From contig NZ_CP051884.1 of NCBI RefSeq assembly GCF_012931845.1, forward strand, positions 62,001 through 126,000: a DNA stretch of 64,000 nucleotides, in the 5' to 3' direction. This DNA comes from Cellulomonas taurus. Lineage in GTDB: Bacteria > Actinomycetota > Actinomycetes > Actinomycetales > Cellulomonadaceae. The notes beneath the pieces were generated by a model, which saw only the letters and a list, made by a program, of their open reading frames with translations, ran no database searches and was not told where the DNA came from. Both the position numbers and the translations under genes were made by a program. This document shows positions 53,508-63,100 of the stretch, piece after piece. The stretch's first letter is position 1. The number at the start of each line of letters is the position of its first letter.

Positions 53508-54431
53508 ATGACCGCTCCACGGCCCCTCGCGGGCGTCCTGCCGGTCGTCCAGACCCCGTTCACCGCCGACGGGTCCATCGACGCGGCAGTCCTCGGCCAG
53601 GAGATCGACTGGGTGCTCGACCAGGGCGCCCACGGCATCACCACCGGCATGGTCAGCGAGATCCTGCGGATGTCCGCACTCGAACGCGACCAGCTCGCCG
53701 CCCTGGTCTGTGAGCGCACCACCGCCCGGGGCGCGCAGAGCGTGATCAGCGTCGGCGCCGAGTCGACCTACGGGGCGGTCGCCGCCGCCCGCCATGCCCA
53801 GTCGGTGGGCGCCGACGGCCTGATGGCCATCCCGCCGATCACCGTGCAGCTCGACGACGACGCGCTGTTCGGCTACTACTCGGCGATCATCGAGGCCACC
53901 GACATCGGGGTCGTGGTCCAGGACGCCTCCGGGTACGTCGGCCGGTCGCTGTCGATCGACCTGCAGATGCGTCTGCTGGACAGCTACGGCGAGCGGGTGT
54001 TCTTCAAGCCGGAGGCCGCCCCGATCGGTCAGCGCCTGACCCTGCTGCGCGAGGCCACGGACGGTCGGGCACGGGTGTTCGAGGGCACCGGCGGCGCGGC
54101 GCTGATCGACTCCTACCGGCGCGGCATCGTCGGCACCATGCCCGGCTCCGAGGTGGTGTGGGCGATCGTCCGGCTGTGGGACCTGGTCAGCACCGGCCGC
54201 TGGGACGCCGCCTACGAGATCAGTGGACCGCTGTCGTCACTGGTCGCGCTGCAGACCTCCATCGACGTGTTCGTCGCGATCGAGAAGCACCTGCTGGTCC
54301 GCCAGGGCGTGCTGCCCACCGCCCACACCCGGCCGCCGCACGGCTTCGTGCTGGACCCGGAGACCCGGGCCGAGGTCGACCGGCTGTTCGACCTGCTGCG
54401 TGAGCGCACGGTGATCGCCGCTAGCGTCTGA
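53508..54431 (+). CDS. Dihydrodipicolinate synthase-family aldolase (2-keto-3-deoxy acid type)
   Basis: A 307-residue class I aldolase of the DapA superfamily. GVLPVVQTPFTADGSIDAAVL is the usual N-terminal strand. The Schiff-base lysine is K167 in RVFFKPEAAPIG. VVVQDASGYVG carries the tyrosine of the family. A 2-keto-3-deoxy acid aldolase or dehydratase fits the neighbourhood, right after the IlvD/Edd gene. ATG 53508 is supported by AAGGAGA at 5-base spacing. ATG 53469 overlaps the IlvD stop and would add 13 residues. Confidence 0.9.
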   Translation: MTAPRPLAGVLPVVQTPFTADGSIDAAVLGQEIDWVLDQGAHGITTGMVSEILRMSALERDQLAALVCERTTARGAQSVISVGAESTYGAVAAARHAQSVGADGLMAIPPITVQLDDDALFGYYSAIIEATDIGVVVQDASGYVGRSLSIDLQMRLLDSYGERVFFKPEAAPIGQRLTLLREATDGRARVFEGTGGAALIDSYRRGIVGTMPGSEVVWAIVRLWDLVSTGRWDAAYEISGPLSSLVALQTSIDVFVAIEKHLLVRQGVLPTAHTRPPHGFVLDPETRAEVDRLFDLLRERTVIAASV

Positions 54432-54434
54432 GAC

Positions 54435-55448
54435 ATGGCCCCGTTCGATCTGCGGGACGCCGCCGTCCCCGCCGTCCGCCACGACCTGCACCGGCTGCTC
54501 GCCACCCTGCCCTCCGTCGACGTCGATCCGGTTCCGCTCGGTTCGGTGCGCGCGCGGCTCGGCGAGCGCCCGGTGCGGGACCCGGCCACCGGGACGCTGC
54601 TCTGGGTCGACGTCGAGGCCGGTCGGGTGCACCGCTGGCCGCGAGCCGACCCGGTGCTGGCGCTCGACCCGTGGCAGGCGGACTCGCCGGTCGGGATCGC
54701 CTGGCCGACCGAGTCCGGTGGTGTCCTGGTCGCGGCGGCGTCCGGGCTGCGGGTGCTCGGCGGCGGTCGGGATGCGGGGTCCGTCGGCACGGACACCGGT
54801 GAACCGCACGCCGGGCACACCCCCACGCGGTCCGTCTGGCAGCATGCGGCACCCGCTCCTGGCCACCGCTGGAACGACGGCGCGACCGACCCGGCGGGCC
54901 GACTCTGGCTGGTCGCCATGCCCATCGAGGACGCCACCGCCCCCGGCACCGTGCACCGGATCACCGCGACCGCCGACGATGTGGTCCTCACCCAGGTGAC
55001 CTGCGGCAACGGGATCCAGTTCAGCCCCGACGGCCGCTGGCTGTACCTCACCGACTCGGTGCGCCGGGTCCTGTACCGCCTGCCCTTCGATCCGGACACC
55101 GGCGAACCCGGCACCCCCGAACCGTTCTTCGCCACCGCCCAGGACGGCCCGATCCCGGACGGCACCACCGTCGACGCCGACGGAGCGCTCTGGGTCCCGT
55201 ACTGGGCGGCGGGCGCGGTGCTGCGCCTGGACCCCGCCGGGCACCCGGTCGACGCGTTCAGGATGCCGGTGCCGCTCGTCACCTGTCTGGGCATCGGCCC
55301 GGACGGCGACGGGTGGGTCAGCACCGCGGGCGACCCCCATCCGCGCCTCGGCGACCCGGGGGCCGCAGCGGACGGGGGAGCGGTGTTCCGGGTCCGGCTG
55401 CCCGACGGGGTACGGGCGGGGGCGATCCGGCCGGTGCGCGGCCTCTGA
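54435..55448 (+). CDS. SMP-30/gluconolactonase-family lactonase
   Basis: A 337-residue six-bladed beta-propeller of the SMP-30/gluconolaconase/LRE family. LGERPVRDPATGTLLWVDVEAGRVHRW holds the first metal-binding glutamate and the WVD strand. RWNDGATDPAGRLWLVAMP, GNGIQFSPDGRWLYLTDSVRRVLYR and PDGTTVDADGALWVPYW provide the conserved asparagine and aspartates. It opens a sugar lactone to its acid, upstream of the IlvD-type dehydratase in the pathway. Last gene of the run; 3 bases behind the aldolase gene. Its C-terminus meets the convergent EamA gene 10 bases away. Confidence 0.93.
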   Translation: MAPFDLRDAAVPAVRHDLHRLLATLPSVDVDPVPLGSVRARLGERPVRDPATGTLLWVDVEAGRVHRWPRADPVLALDPWQADSPVGIAWPTESGGVLVAAASGLRVLGGGRDAGSVGTDTGEPHAGHTPTRSVWQHAAPAPGHRWNDGATDPAGRLWLVAMPIEDATAPGTVHRITATADDVVLTQVTCGNGIQFSPDGRWLYLTDSVRRVLYRLPFDPDTGEPGTPEPFFATAQDGPIPDGTTVDADGALWVPYWAAGAVLRLDPAGHPVDAFRMPVPLVTCLGIGPDGDGWVSTAGDPHPRLGDPGAAADGGAVFRVRLPDGVRAGAIRPVRGL

Positions 55449-55458
55449 TCGCACCGAC

Positions 55459-56349
55459 TCAGCGCAGCACGACACCCAGCTCGTCGACCTCGCCCTCCGG
55501 CGACACCGGCCCGGCCGCCCGGCCCGACAGCCAGATCACCGCCGCCCCGGACGCCACCACCAGCACGATCCCGCCCAGCATCCACCCGGTCAGCCGGTCA
55601 CCGAGCAGCGTCGCCCCGACCAGCGCCCCCATTACCGGATCGATCGCGAACAGCGTCCCGGCCACCCGCGGCGACGTCAGCCGCACCGCCAGGAAGTCCA
55701 GGCTGAACGCCATCGCCACCCCGAGCAGCCCCGAGGCGACCAGCGGCAGCACGTCCCCGCCCTCGATCAGCGGCACCGACGGCACCGAGAACGGGGCCAG
55801 CAGCACCGCACCCACCGCCACCGACAGCGCGAGCCCACCCAGCCCGGAGTCGTCGTCACCGACCCGCCCCGCCAGCACCGTGTACCCGCCGAACGCCGCC
55901 GCCGCACCCAGCCCCGCCAGCACGCCCACCGGGTCCAGATCACCCTGCGGCCCCGCGACCAGTGCCACCCCGACCAGCGTGAGCACCGGCAGCAGCCGCT
56001 GCGCCCCCCGCGCCCCGACCGCCGCCACCGCCAGCGGTCCGCAGAACTCCAGCGTCACCGCCACCCCCAGCGGGATGCGCTGCACCGCGTGGTAGAACAG
56101 CACGTTCATCGCGGCCATCGCCACGCCGTAGAGCACGATGCCCAGCCACGCCGAGCGTGACCTGCCGCGCAGTCGCGGCCGGGTCAGTAGGAGCAGCACC
56201 ACCGCCGCCACCGCCATCCGGAACCCGGAGACCGCCGGGATCGGCAACCTCCCGAACAGGCCCTCGGCCAGGGCGGCGGACACCTGGATGCCGGCGGAGC
56301 CGAACAGCACGCAGACGGTGGCGATCAGGGCAGAACGATGCGAGCGCAT
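55459..56349 (-). CDS. EamA family (RhtA-like) exporter
   Basis: A 296-residue membrane protein with ten hydrophobic segments in two EamA (DUF6) halves. IPLGVAVTLEFCGPLAVAA and VAGTLFAIDPVMGALVGATLLGDRLTGWMLGGIVLV are the paired conserved ends of each half. RhtA-type members export amino acids such as threonine or homoserine, or purine analogues. ATG 56349 follows GTGAGGAAATCC. A 140-base leader contains an 18-codon leaderless upstream ORF and a 17-bp hairpin, so expression is probably regulated after initiation. Confidence 0.88.
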   Translation of the reverse strand: MRSHRSALIATVCVLFGSAGIQVSAALAEGLFGRLPIPAVSGFRMAVAAVVLLLLTRPRLRGRSRSAWLGIVLYGVAMAAMNVLFYHAVQRIPLGVAVTLEFCGPLAVAAVGARGAQRLLPVLTLVGVALVAGPQGDLDPVGVLAGLGAAAAFGGYTVLAGRVGDDDSGLGGLALSVAVGAVLLAPFSVPSVPLIEGGDVLPLVASGLLGVAMAFSLDFLAVRLTSPRVAGTLFAIDPVMGALVGATLLGDRLTGWMLGGIVLVVASGAAVIWLSGRAAGPVSPEGEVDELGVVLR

Positions 56350-56392
56350 GGGGATTTCCTCACGATGAGCGAGCGGCTGGGTCTGAGGGCAG

Positions 56393-56427
56393 CACTCGGA
56401 CCCCGCACCAGGTGCGGGTCGGGAGTG
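56393..56427 (-). promoter_or_regulatory. Long hairpin in the EamA leader
   Basis: CACTCGGACCCCGCACC and GGTGCGGGTCGGGAGTG form a stem of about 17 bp with a 1-base centre and one or two mismatches. It lies between the end of the upstream ORF (56434) and the EamA start (56349). A second small hairpin, GGCGGT/ACCGCC (56429-56443), covers the stop codon of the upstream ORF. The geometry fits attenuation or translational coupling. Confidence 0.5.
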
Positions 56428-56433
56428 CGGCGG

Positions 56434-56490
56434 TCAGACCGCCGACGGGCCGCGGCGTGCCGCGCAGCCGAGGAAGCTCATCGGATCCAT
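56434..56490 (-). CDS. 18-residue leaderless upstream ORF before the EamA gene
   Basis: A short ORF encoding MDPMSFLGCAARRGPSAV. Its ATG lies 7 bases after the -10 hexamer TACAGT (minus strand, 56498-56503), so the transcript would begin at or next to the start codon and carry no ribosome site. Its stop lies in a small hairpin just before the long hairpin. Whether it is translated is unproven. Confidence 0.4.
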   Translation of the reverse strand: MDPMSFLGCAARRGPSAV

Positions 56491-56497
56491 GGGCGCG

Positions 56498-56503
56498 ACT
56501 GTA
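56498..56503 (-). promoter_or_regulatory. -10 element TACAGT for the EamA leader
   Basis: TACAGT on the minus strand in the context GTCTACAGTCGC. No convincing -35 was found 16-18 bases upstream. Confidence 0.4.
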
Positions 56504-56534
56504 GACACGCCGCCGACCGGCGCGGACCCGTGTC

Positions 56535-57086
56535 TCACGCTTCGAGGTACACCAAGGTGACCGGGGTGTCCTGCCCGGGCCAGGTGCCGGTCAGTGCCCC
56601 GGTCGACCGCTGCTCGGTCCCCGGACGCCGCACCACGACGACCGTCGACCCCGCACCGTCACCACTGCCCCGCACCAGCAGCCACGGCTCGCGCTCCACC
56701 ACGCCGTCCGCCGTCTCGACCATCACCCGCGCCTGGGAGTCGGCCTCCCGGATCACCCGGCTCACCTCCGCGCGGTACACCGGGTCGCCGACCGCGTCAT
56801 ACGCCCACCGCGTCCCCAGCACCGAGTGCTCCATCGTCCCCAGCAGCCACGGCTCGGCCTCCGGCAGCGGAGCACCCCGGTAGGTGAGCGGCACGTGCAC
56901 CAGCTCACCGTCCACCTCGAACAGGTGCGACTCGATCCCCACCTCGCCCGCCGGGTCGTCGAACCGATACGCGGCGATCGGCTTCAGCTCGGTCACAGCG
57001 CGGTCGAACCAGGGTTGAGCGGGCAACCAGGCGGCGACCAGTTCGGCCTTGGTGGGGGACAGGGTCGCGCGGTGGATGAGGGCCAT
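56535..57086 (-). CDS. Small protein resembling a maltokinase N-terminal cap domain
   Basis: A 183-residue protein. MALIHRATLSPTKAELVAAWLPAQPWF, AAYRFDDPAGEVGIESHLFEVDGELVHVPLTYRGAPLP and MEHSVLGTRWAYDAVGDPVY match the pattern of the N-terminal cap domain of actinobacterial maltokinases and of the stand-alone CG0192-like proteins of corynebacteria. The kinase domain is absent and the function is unknown. No signal peptide. The start is at 57086, with a 195-base divergent gap to the secreted LamG-like gene. Confidence 0.75.
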   Translation of the reverse strand: MALIHRATLSPTKAELVAAWLPAQPWFDRAVTELKPIAAYRFDDPAGEVGIESHLFEVDGELVHVPLTYRGAPLPEAEPWLLGTMEHSVLGTRWAYDAVGDPVYRAEVSRVIREADSQARVMVETADGVVEREPWLLVRGSGDGAGSTVVVVRRPGTEQRSTGALTGTWPGQDTPVTLVYLEA

Positions 57087-57154
57087 GCAGGCAATGTACC
57101 CGCCCTGGTGGGACCTTCGTCTTCACCCGTTCGGTCGCTATTCTGGACTATCAC

Positions 57155-57173
57155 TGAGGACCTATTTTCCTCA
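57155..57173. promoter_or_regulatory. Inverted repeat in the AT-rich promoter of the LamG/RHS locus
   Basis: TGAGGA (57155-57160) and TCCTCA (57168-57173) flank 7 bases, 109 bases before the GTG at 57282. The surrounding 57120-57200 is clearly less GC-rich than the genome and contains several -10-like TATTCT/TATCAC hexamers. It may be an operator. Confidence 0.35.
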
Positions 57174-57281
57174 CAGATCGCGCACAGCCGACATTGTGCT
57201 AGCTGGCCGCGATTTCGGCACGGCATTCGCCGCGTCGTTGTCGCACCCGCCAGCCGGGTCTTCCAGGGGGAGCCGCACGTC

Positions 57282-60131
57282 GTGCCCAGTCGTGCCCGGA
57301 ATCGTCGATCCGCGATCATCGCAGCCGTCGTGAGCAGCGGATTGTTGCTACCGACCTCGGCCGCCATGGCCACCGACCCGGACCCGGCTGCCGCGGCGAG
57401 CGCCCCCGATCCGGCTGCCGTCAGCTGCGTCGACGAGACCGCCGACAGCGCCACCGCGAGCACCGTCGCCGTGGCCTGCGACCAGGACGTCGAGGTGGTC
57501 GGCGAGCGCACCGAGTGGAACACCGTGTACGCGCAGGCCGACGGCACCATGCGACTCGACGTGTCCGCACTGGCCGTCCGCACCCAGGTCGACGGCGACT
57601 GGGGCGCGGTCGACGCCACCGTGGTCGCGGCCCCGGAGGGCATCGCCGTGGCCGCTCCGGTCCGACCGATGACCTTCAGCGACGGATCCGACGGCATGCC
57701 GCTGGCCCGGATCGAACGCGAGGGACACGAGCTGACCTTCGACGTCCCCTTCGACCTCCCGGCACCCCGGCTGGACGGCGACCAGTTGACCTACGACCAG
57801 GTCCTGCCCGGCGTGGACCTGGTGGTGTCGGTGAACGACGACGCGACCGGCTTCTCCGAGGTGTTCCGGGTGGACAGCCCCGAGGCGGCGGCGAACCCGC
57901 AGCTCAGCCAGCTGACGTTCCCGGTGCAGACCACCGAGGGCCTGGAGCTGCAGGCCGACCAGGGCGGCTTCGTCGCGGTGGACGACGCGGGCACCGAGAT
58001 CTTCACCAGCCCGACGCCGGCGATGTGGGACTCCCGCGAGGCGACCCCGATGCCCCAGGTCCGTGCCCGCAGCAGCCTGCTCGGCCAGGCCGACCCGGCG
58101 GTGTCGGCCGCTGAGGCCTTCGGCGATGAGGTGGTGGACCTGGAGCGTTCGCCGTCGCTGGCGAGCACCGTCGCCGACATGCCGGCCTCGGTCGTCGACG
58201 ATCAGGTCAGCATCACCCCGGACCCGGCGATGATCGAGGACGACTCGACGGTGTGGCCGATCTACATCGACCCGGCGATCAGCGGGTCCTTGAACGACTG
58301 GACGGCCGTCCGCGACGCCTTCGGTCAGTCCTACCGGTTCAACCCGGACGAGGGCGTCGGCCTGTGCAACCGGGCCACGTCCAGCACGTGCTCGGCGACC
58401 TTCCGCAGCCGCATCCTGTGGAAGTTCGGCGGCTTGGAGGCCATCGGCGCGATGAACGGCGCCGACATCAACGGGACCACCTTCGCCGTGGTCGGCACGC
58501 ATTCCTACGACTGCACGCCGCGGCCGATCAACCTCTACCGGGTGGACAACTGGAACTCGGCGACCGCCTGGCCCGCGAACAACTACTACTTCCAGAGTTC
58601 GCTCACGGTCGCGCACAAGTCGAGCTGCGCCGGTCAGCCGGTGCGGTGGCTGGAATTCCCCGCGCTCGAGGCGGGTCAAGCGGTCGCGGTCGCGAATTCC
58701 AACCAGCTGACAATGGGTCTGGCCACGGACGAGTCGAGCATGGCCTACTGGAAGCGGTACCGGAACGACGCCGGGCTGTCGATCTCCTACAACCGGGCGC
58801 CGACCATCCCCACCGGCGTGAAGTTCAGCAACCCGGCCGCAGCCTGCGTCACCGGTGCCGGACGCCCGGTGCTGCGGACCACCACCCCCGTGCTCTACGC
58901 CGTGCTCAGCGACCCCGACGGCCAGGCGGTACAGGCCAACGTGGACGTGTACGCGGTGAACACCAACACGCCGATCCTGTGGCACGCCCGACCGGCCGCC
59001 CAGGCATCGGGCGTCGGCCAGACGGTCCAGCTCGGCGGGATGAGCGGCGGCAAGATCTACCGGGTCCAGATCAACGGCGTCGATCCCAACGTGGTCGGTG
59101 GGCCAGCGGTCGCCTGTGAGATGGAGATCGACCTGACGCCCCCGGCGCCCCCCACCGTCGCGCCAGCACCGGTCACCGGGCAGCCGCTGTACACCAGCGC
59201 CTCCCCGGCCGGCGGGATCGGGCAGACCGGGTCGTTCCGGTTCGGCAACGGCGGATCGACCGACGTGGTCTCGTACAAGTACTCCTTCGGCAGTTCGGCG
59301 CTGAACCAGACCACCACCGCCGCGGCCCCGACCATCACGTTCGCACCGAAGCAGGCGGGCTTCCAGACGCTCTACTACCAGTCGGTGGACCGGGCGGGCT
59401 GGACCAGCCCGATGCAGACCTACACCTTCTCGGTCGCTTTCCCGGAGACCACCGTCTGGCGGCTGGACGAGACGACCGGCGCCGCAGCCGCCAGCTCAGG
59501 AGACCCGGCCAACGGTCTGCCGATCATCTGGACGGGCCCGGTGACCCGGGTCGACGGCCCGTTCGCCGAGGCCGGGATCGACCCGGCCGACCGCGCCGTG
59601 CTGATCGGCCCGAATGCCGCCAGCGGTGCCACAGCTGTACCGGTGATGCGCACCTCGGACAGCTTCGCGGTGCAGGCGATCGTCCGGGCGGATGCGGTGG
59701 ACGGCACCGCGGCGGTGGCCTACCAGAGCGGCACCTACCGCGCGGGCTACACCCTGGGCTACCGGCCGTGCGCCGACGGGCAGAGCAGTTGCTGGTCCTT
59801 CGCGATGCCGGGCACCGACGCCTACGAGACCTCGATGGACGAGGCGATCTCGCCCATCAAGGTCGAGCCGGGACAGTGGACGCTGATCAGCGGCGTGCAC
59901 GACGCAGGCCAGGACCGGATCTCGATCTGGGTCTGCACCATCGGGGACGAGCCCGGCGACTTGGAGCCCACCGGCAACGTGACGGTGCCGCACGCCAATG
60001 CCTGGTCGGCGACCGGACCGCTCCGGCTCGGCCTGACGCCCTTCGTCGGTGCTGTCAGTGAGCTGCGCACCCTGACCGGCGCCATCGACGACACCACCGT
60101 CAACCGGGCCTGCAACCAGCCCGCCGCCTGA
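57282..60131 (+). CDS. Secreted RHS-associated protein with LamG-like C-terminus
   Basis: A 949-residue secreted protein. Signal peptide (RNRRSAIIAAVVSSGLLLPTSAAMA). The N-terminal third resembles the segment found upstream of actinobacterial RHS proteins (LDVSALAVRTQVDGDWGAVDATV, VLPGVDLVVSVNDDATGFSEVFRVDSPEAA, TVWPIYIDPAIS). Fibronectin- or Ig-like strands follow (IPTGVKFSNPAAACV and after). The last 230 residues form a concanavalin-like LamG fold (FAVQAIVRADAVDGTAAVAYQSG, GQWTLISGVHDAGQDRISIWV, VGAVSELRTLTGAI). GTG 57282 follows GGGGGAG. It lies 25 bases before the RHS gene and is probably cotranscribed, likely forming part of the same surface or secreted assembly. Confidence 0.85.
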   Translation: MPSRARNRRSAIIAAVVSSGLLLPTSAAMATDPDPAAAASAPDPAAVSCVDETADSATASTVAVACDQDVEVVGERTEWNTVYAQADGTMRLDVSALAVRTQVDGDWGAVDATVVAAPEGIAVAAPVRPMTFSDGSDGMPLARIEREGHELTFDVPFDLPAPRLDGDQLTYDQVLPGVDLVVSVNDDATGFSEVFRVDSPEAAANPQLSQLTFPVQTTEGLELQADQGGFVAVDDAGTEIFTSPTPAMWDSREATPMPQVRARSSLLGQADPAVSAAEAFGDEVVDLERSPSLASTVADMPASVVDDQVSITPDPAMIEDDSTVWPIYIDPAISGSLNDWTAVRDAFGQSYRFNPDEGVGLCNRATSSTCSATFRSRILWKFGGLEAIGAMNGADINGTTFAVVGTHSYDCTPRPINLYRVDNWNSATAWPANNYYFQSSLTVAHKSSCAGQPVRWLEFPALEAGQAVAVANSNQLTMGLATDESSMAYWKRYRNDAGLSISYNRAPTIPTGVKFSNPAAACVTGAGRPVLRTTTPVLYAVLSDPDGQAVQANVDVYAVNTNTPILWHARPAAQASGVGQTVQLGGMSGGKIYRVQINGVDPNVVGGPAVACEMEIDLTPPAPPTVAPAPVTGQPLYTSASPAGGIGQTGSFRFGNGGSTDVVSYKYSFGSSALNQTTTAAAPTITFAPKQAGFQTLYYQSVDRAGWTSPMQTYTFSVAFPETTVWRLDETTGAAAASSGDPANGLPIIWTGPVTRVDGPFAEAGIDPADRAVLIGPNAASGATAVPVMRTSDSFAVQAIVRADAVDGTAAVAYQSGTYRAGYTLGYRPCADGQSSCWSFAMPGTDAYETSMDEAISPIKVEPGQWTLISGVHDAGQDRISIWVCTIGDEPGDLEPTGNVTVPHANAWSATGPLRLGLTPFVGAVSELRTLTGAIDDTTVNRACNQPAA

Positions 60132-60156
60132 CCCGCACAGCATCAGGGAGCAGCAG

Positions 60157-63100
60157 ATGAACGCATGGGGTCCGGGCGTCAGGGCCGTGGGGTTGGTGGT
60201 CACCACCGCCCTCGCCGTGACACTGTCCGTCACGACGTCTCAGGTGGCGGCGGCGATCGACCAGCGCCCGATCCCGGACGCCGAGCGGCTGGCACACGGA
60301 GCCGAGGTGGCGCCCGACCTCCCGGAGACGGCACCCCTGCCCAGCCGGGACGGTGCGGTCGCCGAGCCCGAACCCCTGCCCGTGATGCCGCCCTCGACCG
60401 CCGATCCCGCCTCCTGGCCGACCGCCGACGATGTGGCGTTGACCGCCGAGCAACCGCAGGCCGAGGGCTCTGTGGTGAGCCTGGCGTGGGCACCCGGGTC
60501 GGAGGAACGCCGCGCGGAGCTGGTCGCCGATCCCGCTCCCACCGCTGTCTGGTCGGACGCCACCTCCGCCGCAGCGGCACCCGCCCCGACGCCCGCGGAC
60601 ACTCCGACGGCGGAGCCGACAGCCACCCCCGAACCGACACCCACTCCGACCACGCCCGCCGTCCCGGCACCCACCGCACCGGCCGTCAGTACCGACAGCC
60701 CGGATTCGGTGAGCGTCGAGGTGCTGGACCGGGCGTCCGCCACCGCGCTCGGTGTCGACGGCGTGCTCATGGCGGTGCGCAGCGACGACGCCATTGCGGA
60801 CATCCCGGTCGACGTCACGGTGGACTACTCCGGCTTCGCTGAGGCGTTCGGCGGCGACTGGGCGAACCGGCTCCAGCTGACCACCCTGCCCGAGTGCGCG
60901 CTCACCGACCCGGAGTCGGACGACTGCCGGACCCGGACCCCGGTGGACAGCAGCAACGACGCCGCGGCGGGCACCGTCACCGCCACCGTCGCGCCCCGTG
61001 CGGCGCGGGTGATGGCCCTGGCGGCCTCCGCCTCCGGGTCCACCGGGAACTGGTCGGCGACCCCGCTCTCGCCGTCGGCGACCTGGCAGGTCTCCGGGCA
61101 GACGGGTGACTTCAGCTGGTCCTACCCCATGCGGGTCGCCCCGGTCTCCGGTGGGCCGACCCCTGAGCTGGGCTTCTCCTACTCCTCCGGGTCGCTGGAC
61201 GGCCGGGTCGCCTCCACCAACAACCAGACCTCGTGGGTCGGCGACGGATGGAACCTGGACTCCGGGTATGTCGAGCGCAAGTACCAGTCCTGCTCGGACG
61301 ACATGGGCGGCAACGCGAACAACGCGGGCCGTCGAACCGGCGACCTGTGCTGGTACAGCGACAACGCCGTGCTGTCGTTCGGCGGGTCGACCACCGAGCT
61401 GGTCAAGGACGCCGCCACCGGGACCTGGCGCGCCCAGTCCGACGACGGTTCCCGGATCGAGCACCTCACCGGCGGCTGGAACGACGACAACGACGGCGAG
61501 TACTGGCGGGTCACCACCGGTGACGGCACCCAGTACTACTTCGGCCGAGGCAAGCGGGCGGCGAACGACCCGCTGGAACTGAACTCCGCGTGGTCGGTGC
61601 CGGTCTACGGCAACCACCCCGGTGACCCCTGCTACGCCGGTGACTACGCCTCCTCGGTCTGCACCCAGACCTGGCGCTGGAACCTGGAGTACGTCGTCGA
61701 CACCTCCGGCAACACGTTGACCTACGTCTACGACAAGGAGACGAACAACTACGGCCGGAATCTGAACCAGGCGGTCTCCAGCTACGTGCGCGGCGGCTAC
61801 CTGAACCGGATCGAGTACGGGCAGCGGGCTGGTTCTGAATCCGCGTCCCCGGCACCGGCTCGGGTCGACTTCACCGTCGCCGAACGCTGCCTGCCCTCCG
61901 GTGCGATCACCTGCGACCCGGCCCAGCTCACCGAGGCCAACGCCAAGTCGTGGCCGGACGTGCCCTTCGACCTGATCTGCACCTCCAGCACCAGCTGCCC
62001 GGAGCAGACCTCACCCTCCTTCTTCACCCGCAAGCGCCTCACCAGTGTGAAGACCCGCGTGCTGGTCGGCTCGGCCTACCAGGACATCGACGCCTGGAAC
62101 CTGCGGCACACATTCCCGGACACCGGCGACCGCACCAACTCCGCGCTCTGGTTGGACGGGATCACGCACCAAGGGCTGGTGGGCTCCACCATCACGCTGC
62201 CGGAGGTCACCTTCCGCGGTGAGCAGATGGCCAACCGGGTCGACACCCTGGGCGACGCCGGACCGCCGATGAACCGTTACCGGGTGACGGCGATCAGCTC
62301 CGAGGCCGGCGCCACCACGACGATCAACTACTCCGCGCCGGACTGCACCTCCGGTGACCTGCCTGCGGCTGCCGACAGCAACACCCGGCGTTGTTTCCCG
62401 GTGTCCTGGCAGCCGGAGGGCACGGGCCCGGAGATCCAGGAGTACTTCCACAAGTACGTGGTCGACACCGTGGTCGAGAACCCGAACGACGAGGTGAGCG
62501 CGGCGGTCGAGACCGCGTACCGCTACCTCGGCGACCCTGCGTGGCACTACGACGACAGCCCGTTCACCTCGGCCGCGCACCGCACCTGGAGCGAGTTCCG
62601 GGGCTACGCGGCGGTCGACGTCATCACCGGATCGGCCATGCAGCAGCGGTCCCAGGTGCGGACCCGGTACTTCCGCGGGATGGACGGTGACCGACTCGCC
62701 TCCGGCGGCACCCGTCAGGTCGCGGTGGACGGCATCACGGACACCGAGCGCCTGAACGGCTTCGCCCGGGAGGAGATCACCTACAACGGCCTCGACGGGC
62801 CGGAGATCGGCGGGACCGTCACCACCCCGTGGATCTCGGCCGCCACCGCGACCGGTGCCGACGGGACCCGGGCCGCCTTCCTGCGCCCAGCCACCGTCGA
62901 GGAGCGCACCGTCGCCCCGTCGTTGCCCGGCGGGGTCCGCACGACCCGGACCGTCACCAGCTACGAGACCGCGTACGGCCTGCCCACCCAGATCGACGAC
63001 CAGGGCGACATCAGCACGGCCGCCGACGACCGGTGCATCCGGACCGAGTACGCCCAGAACCCGAGCGTCGGCATCGTCTCCACCGCGAAGCGGGTCGAGA

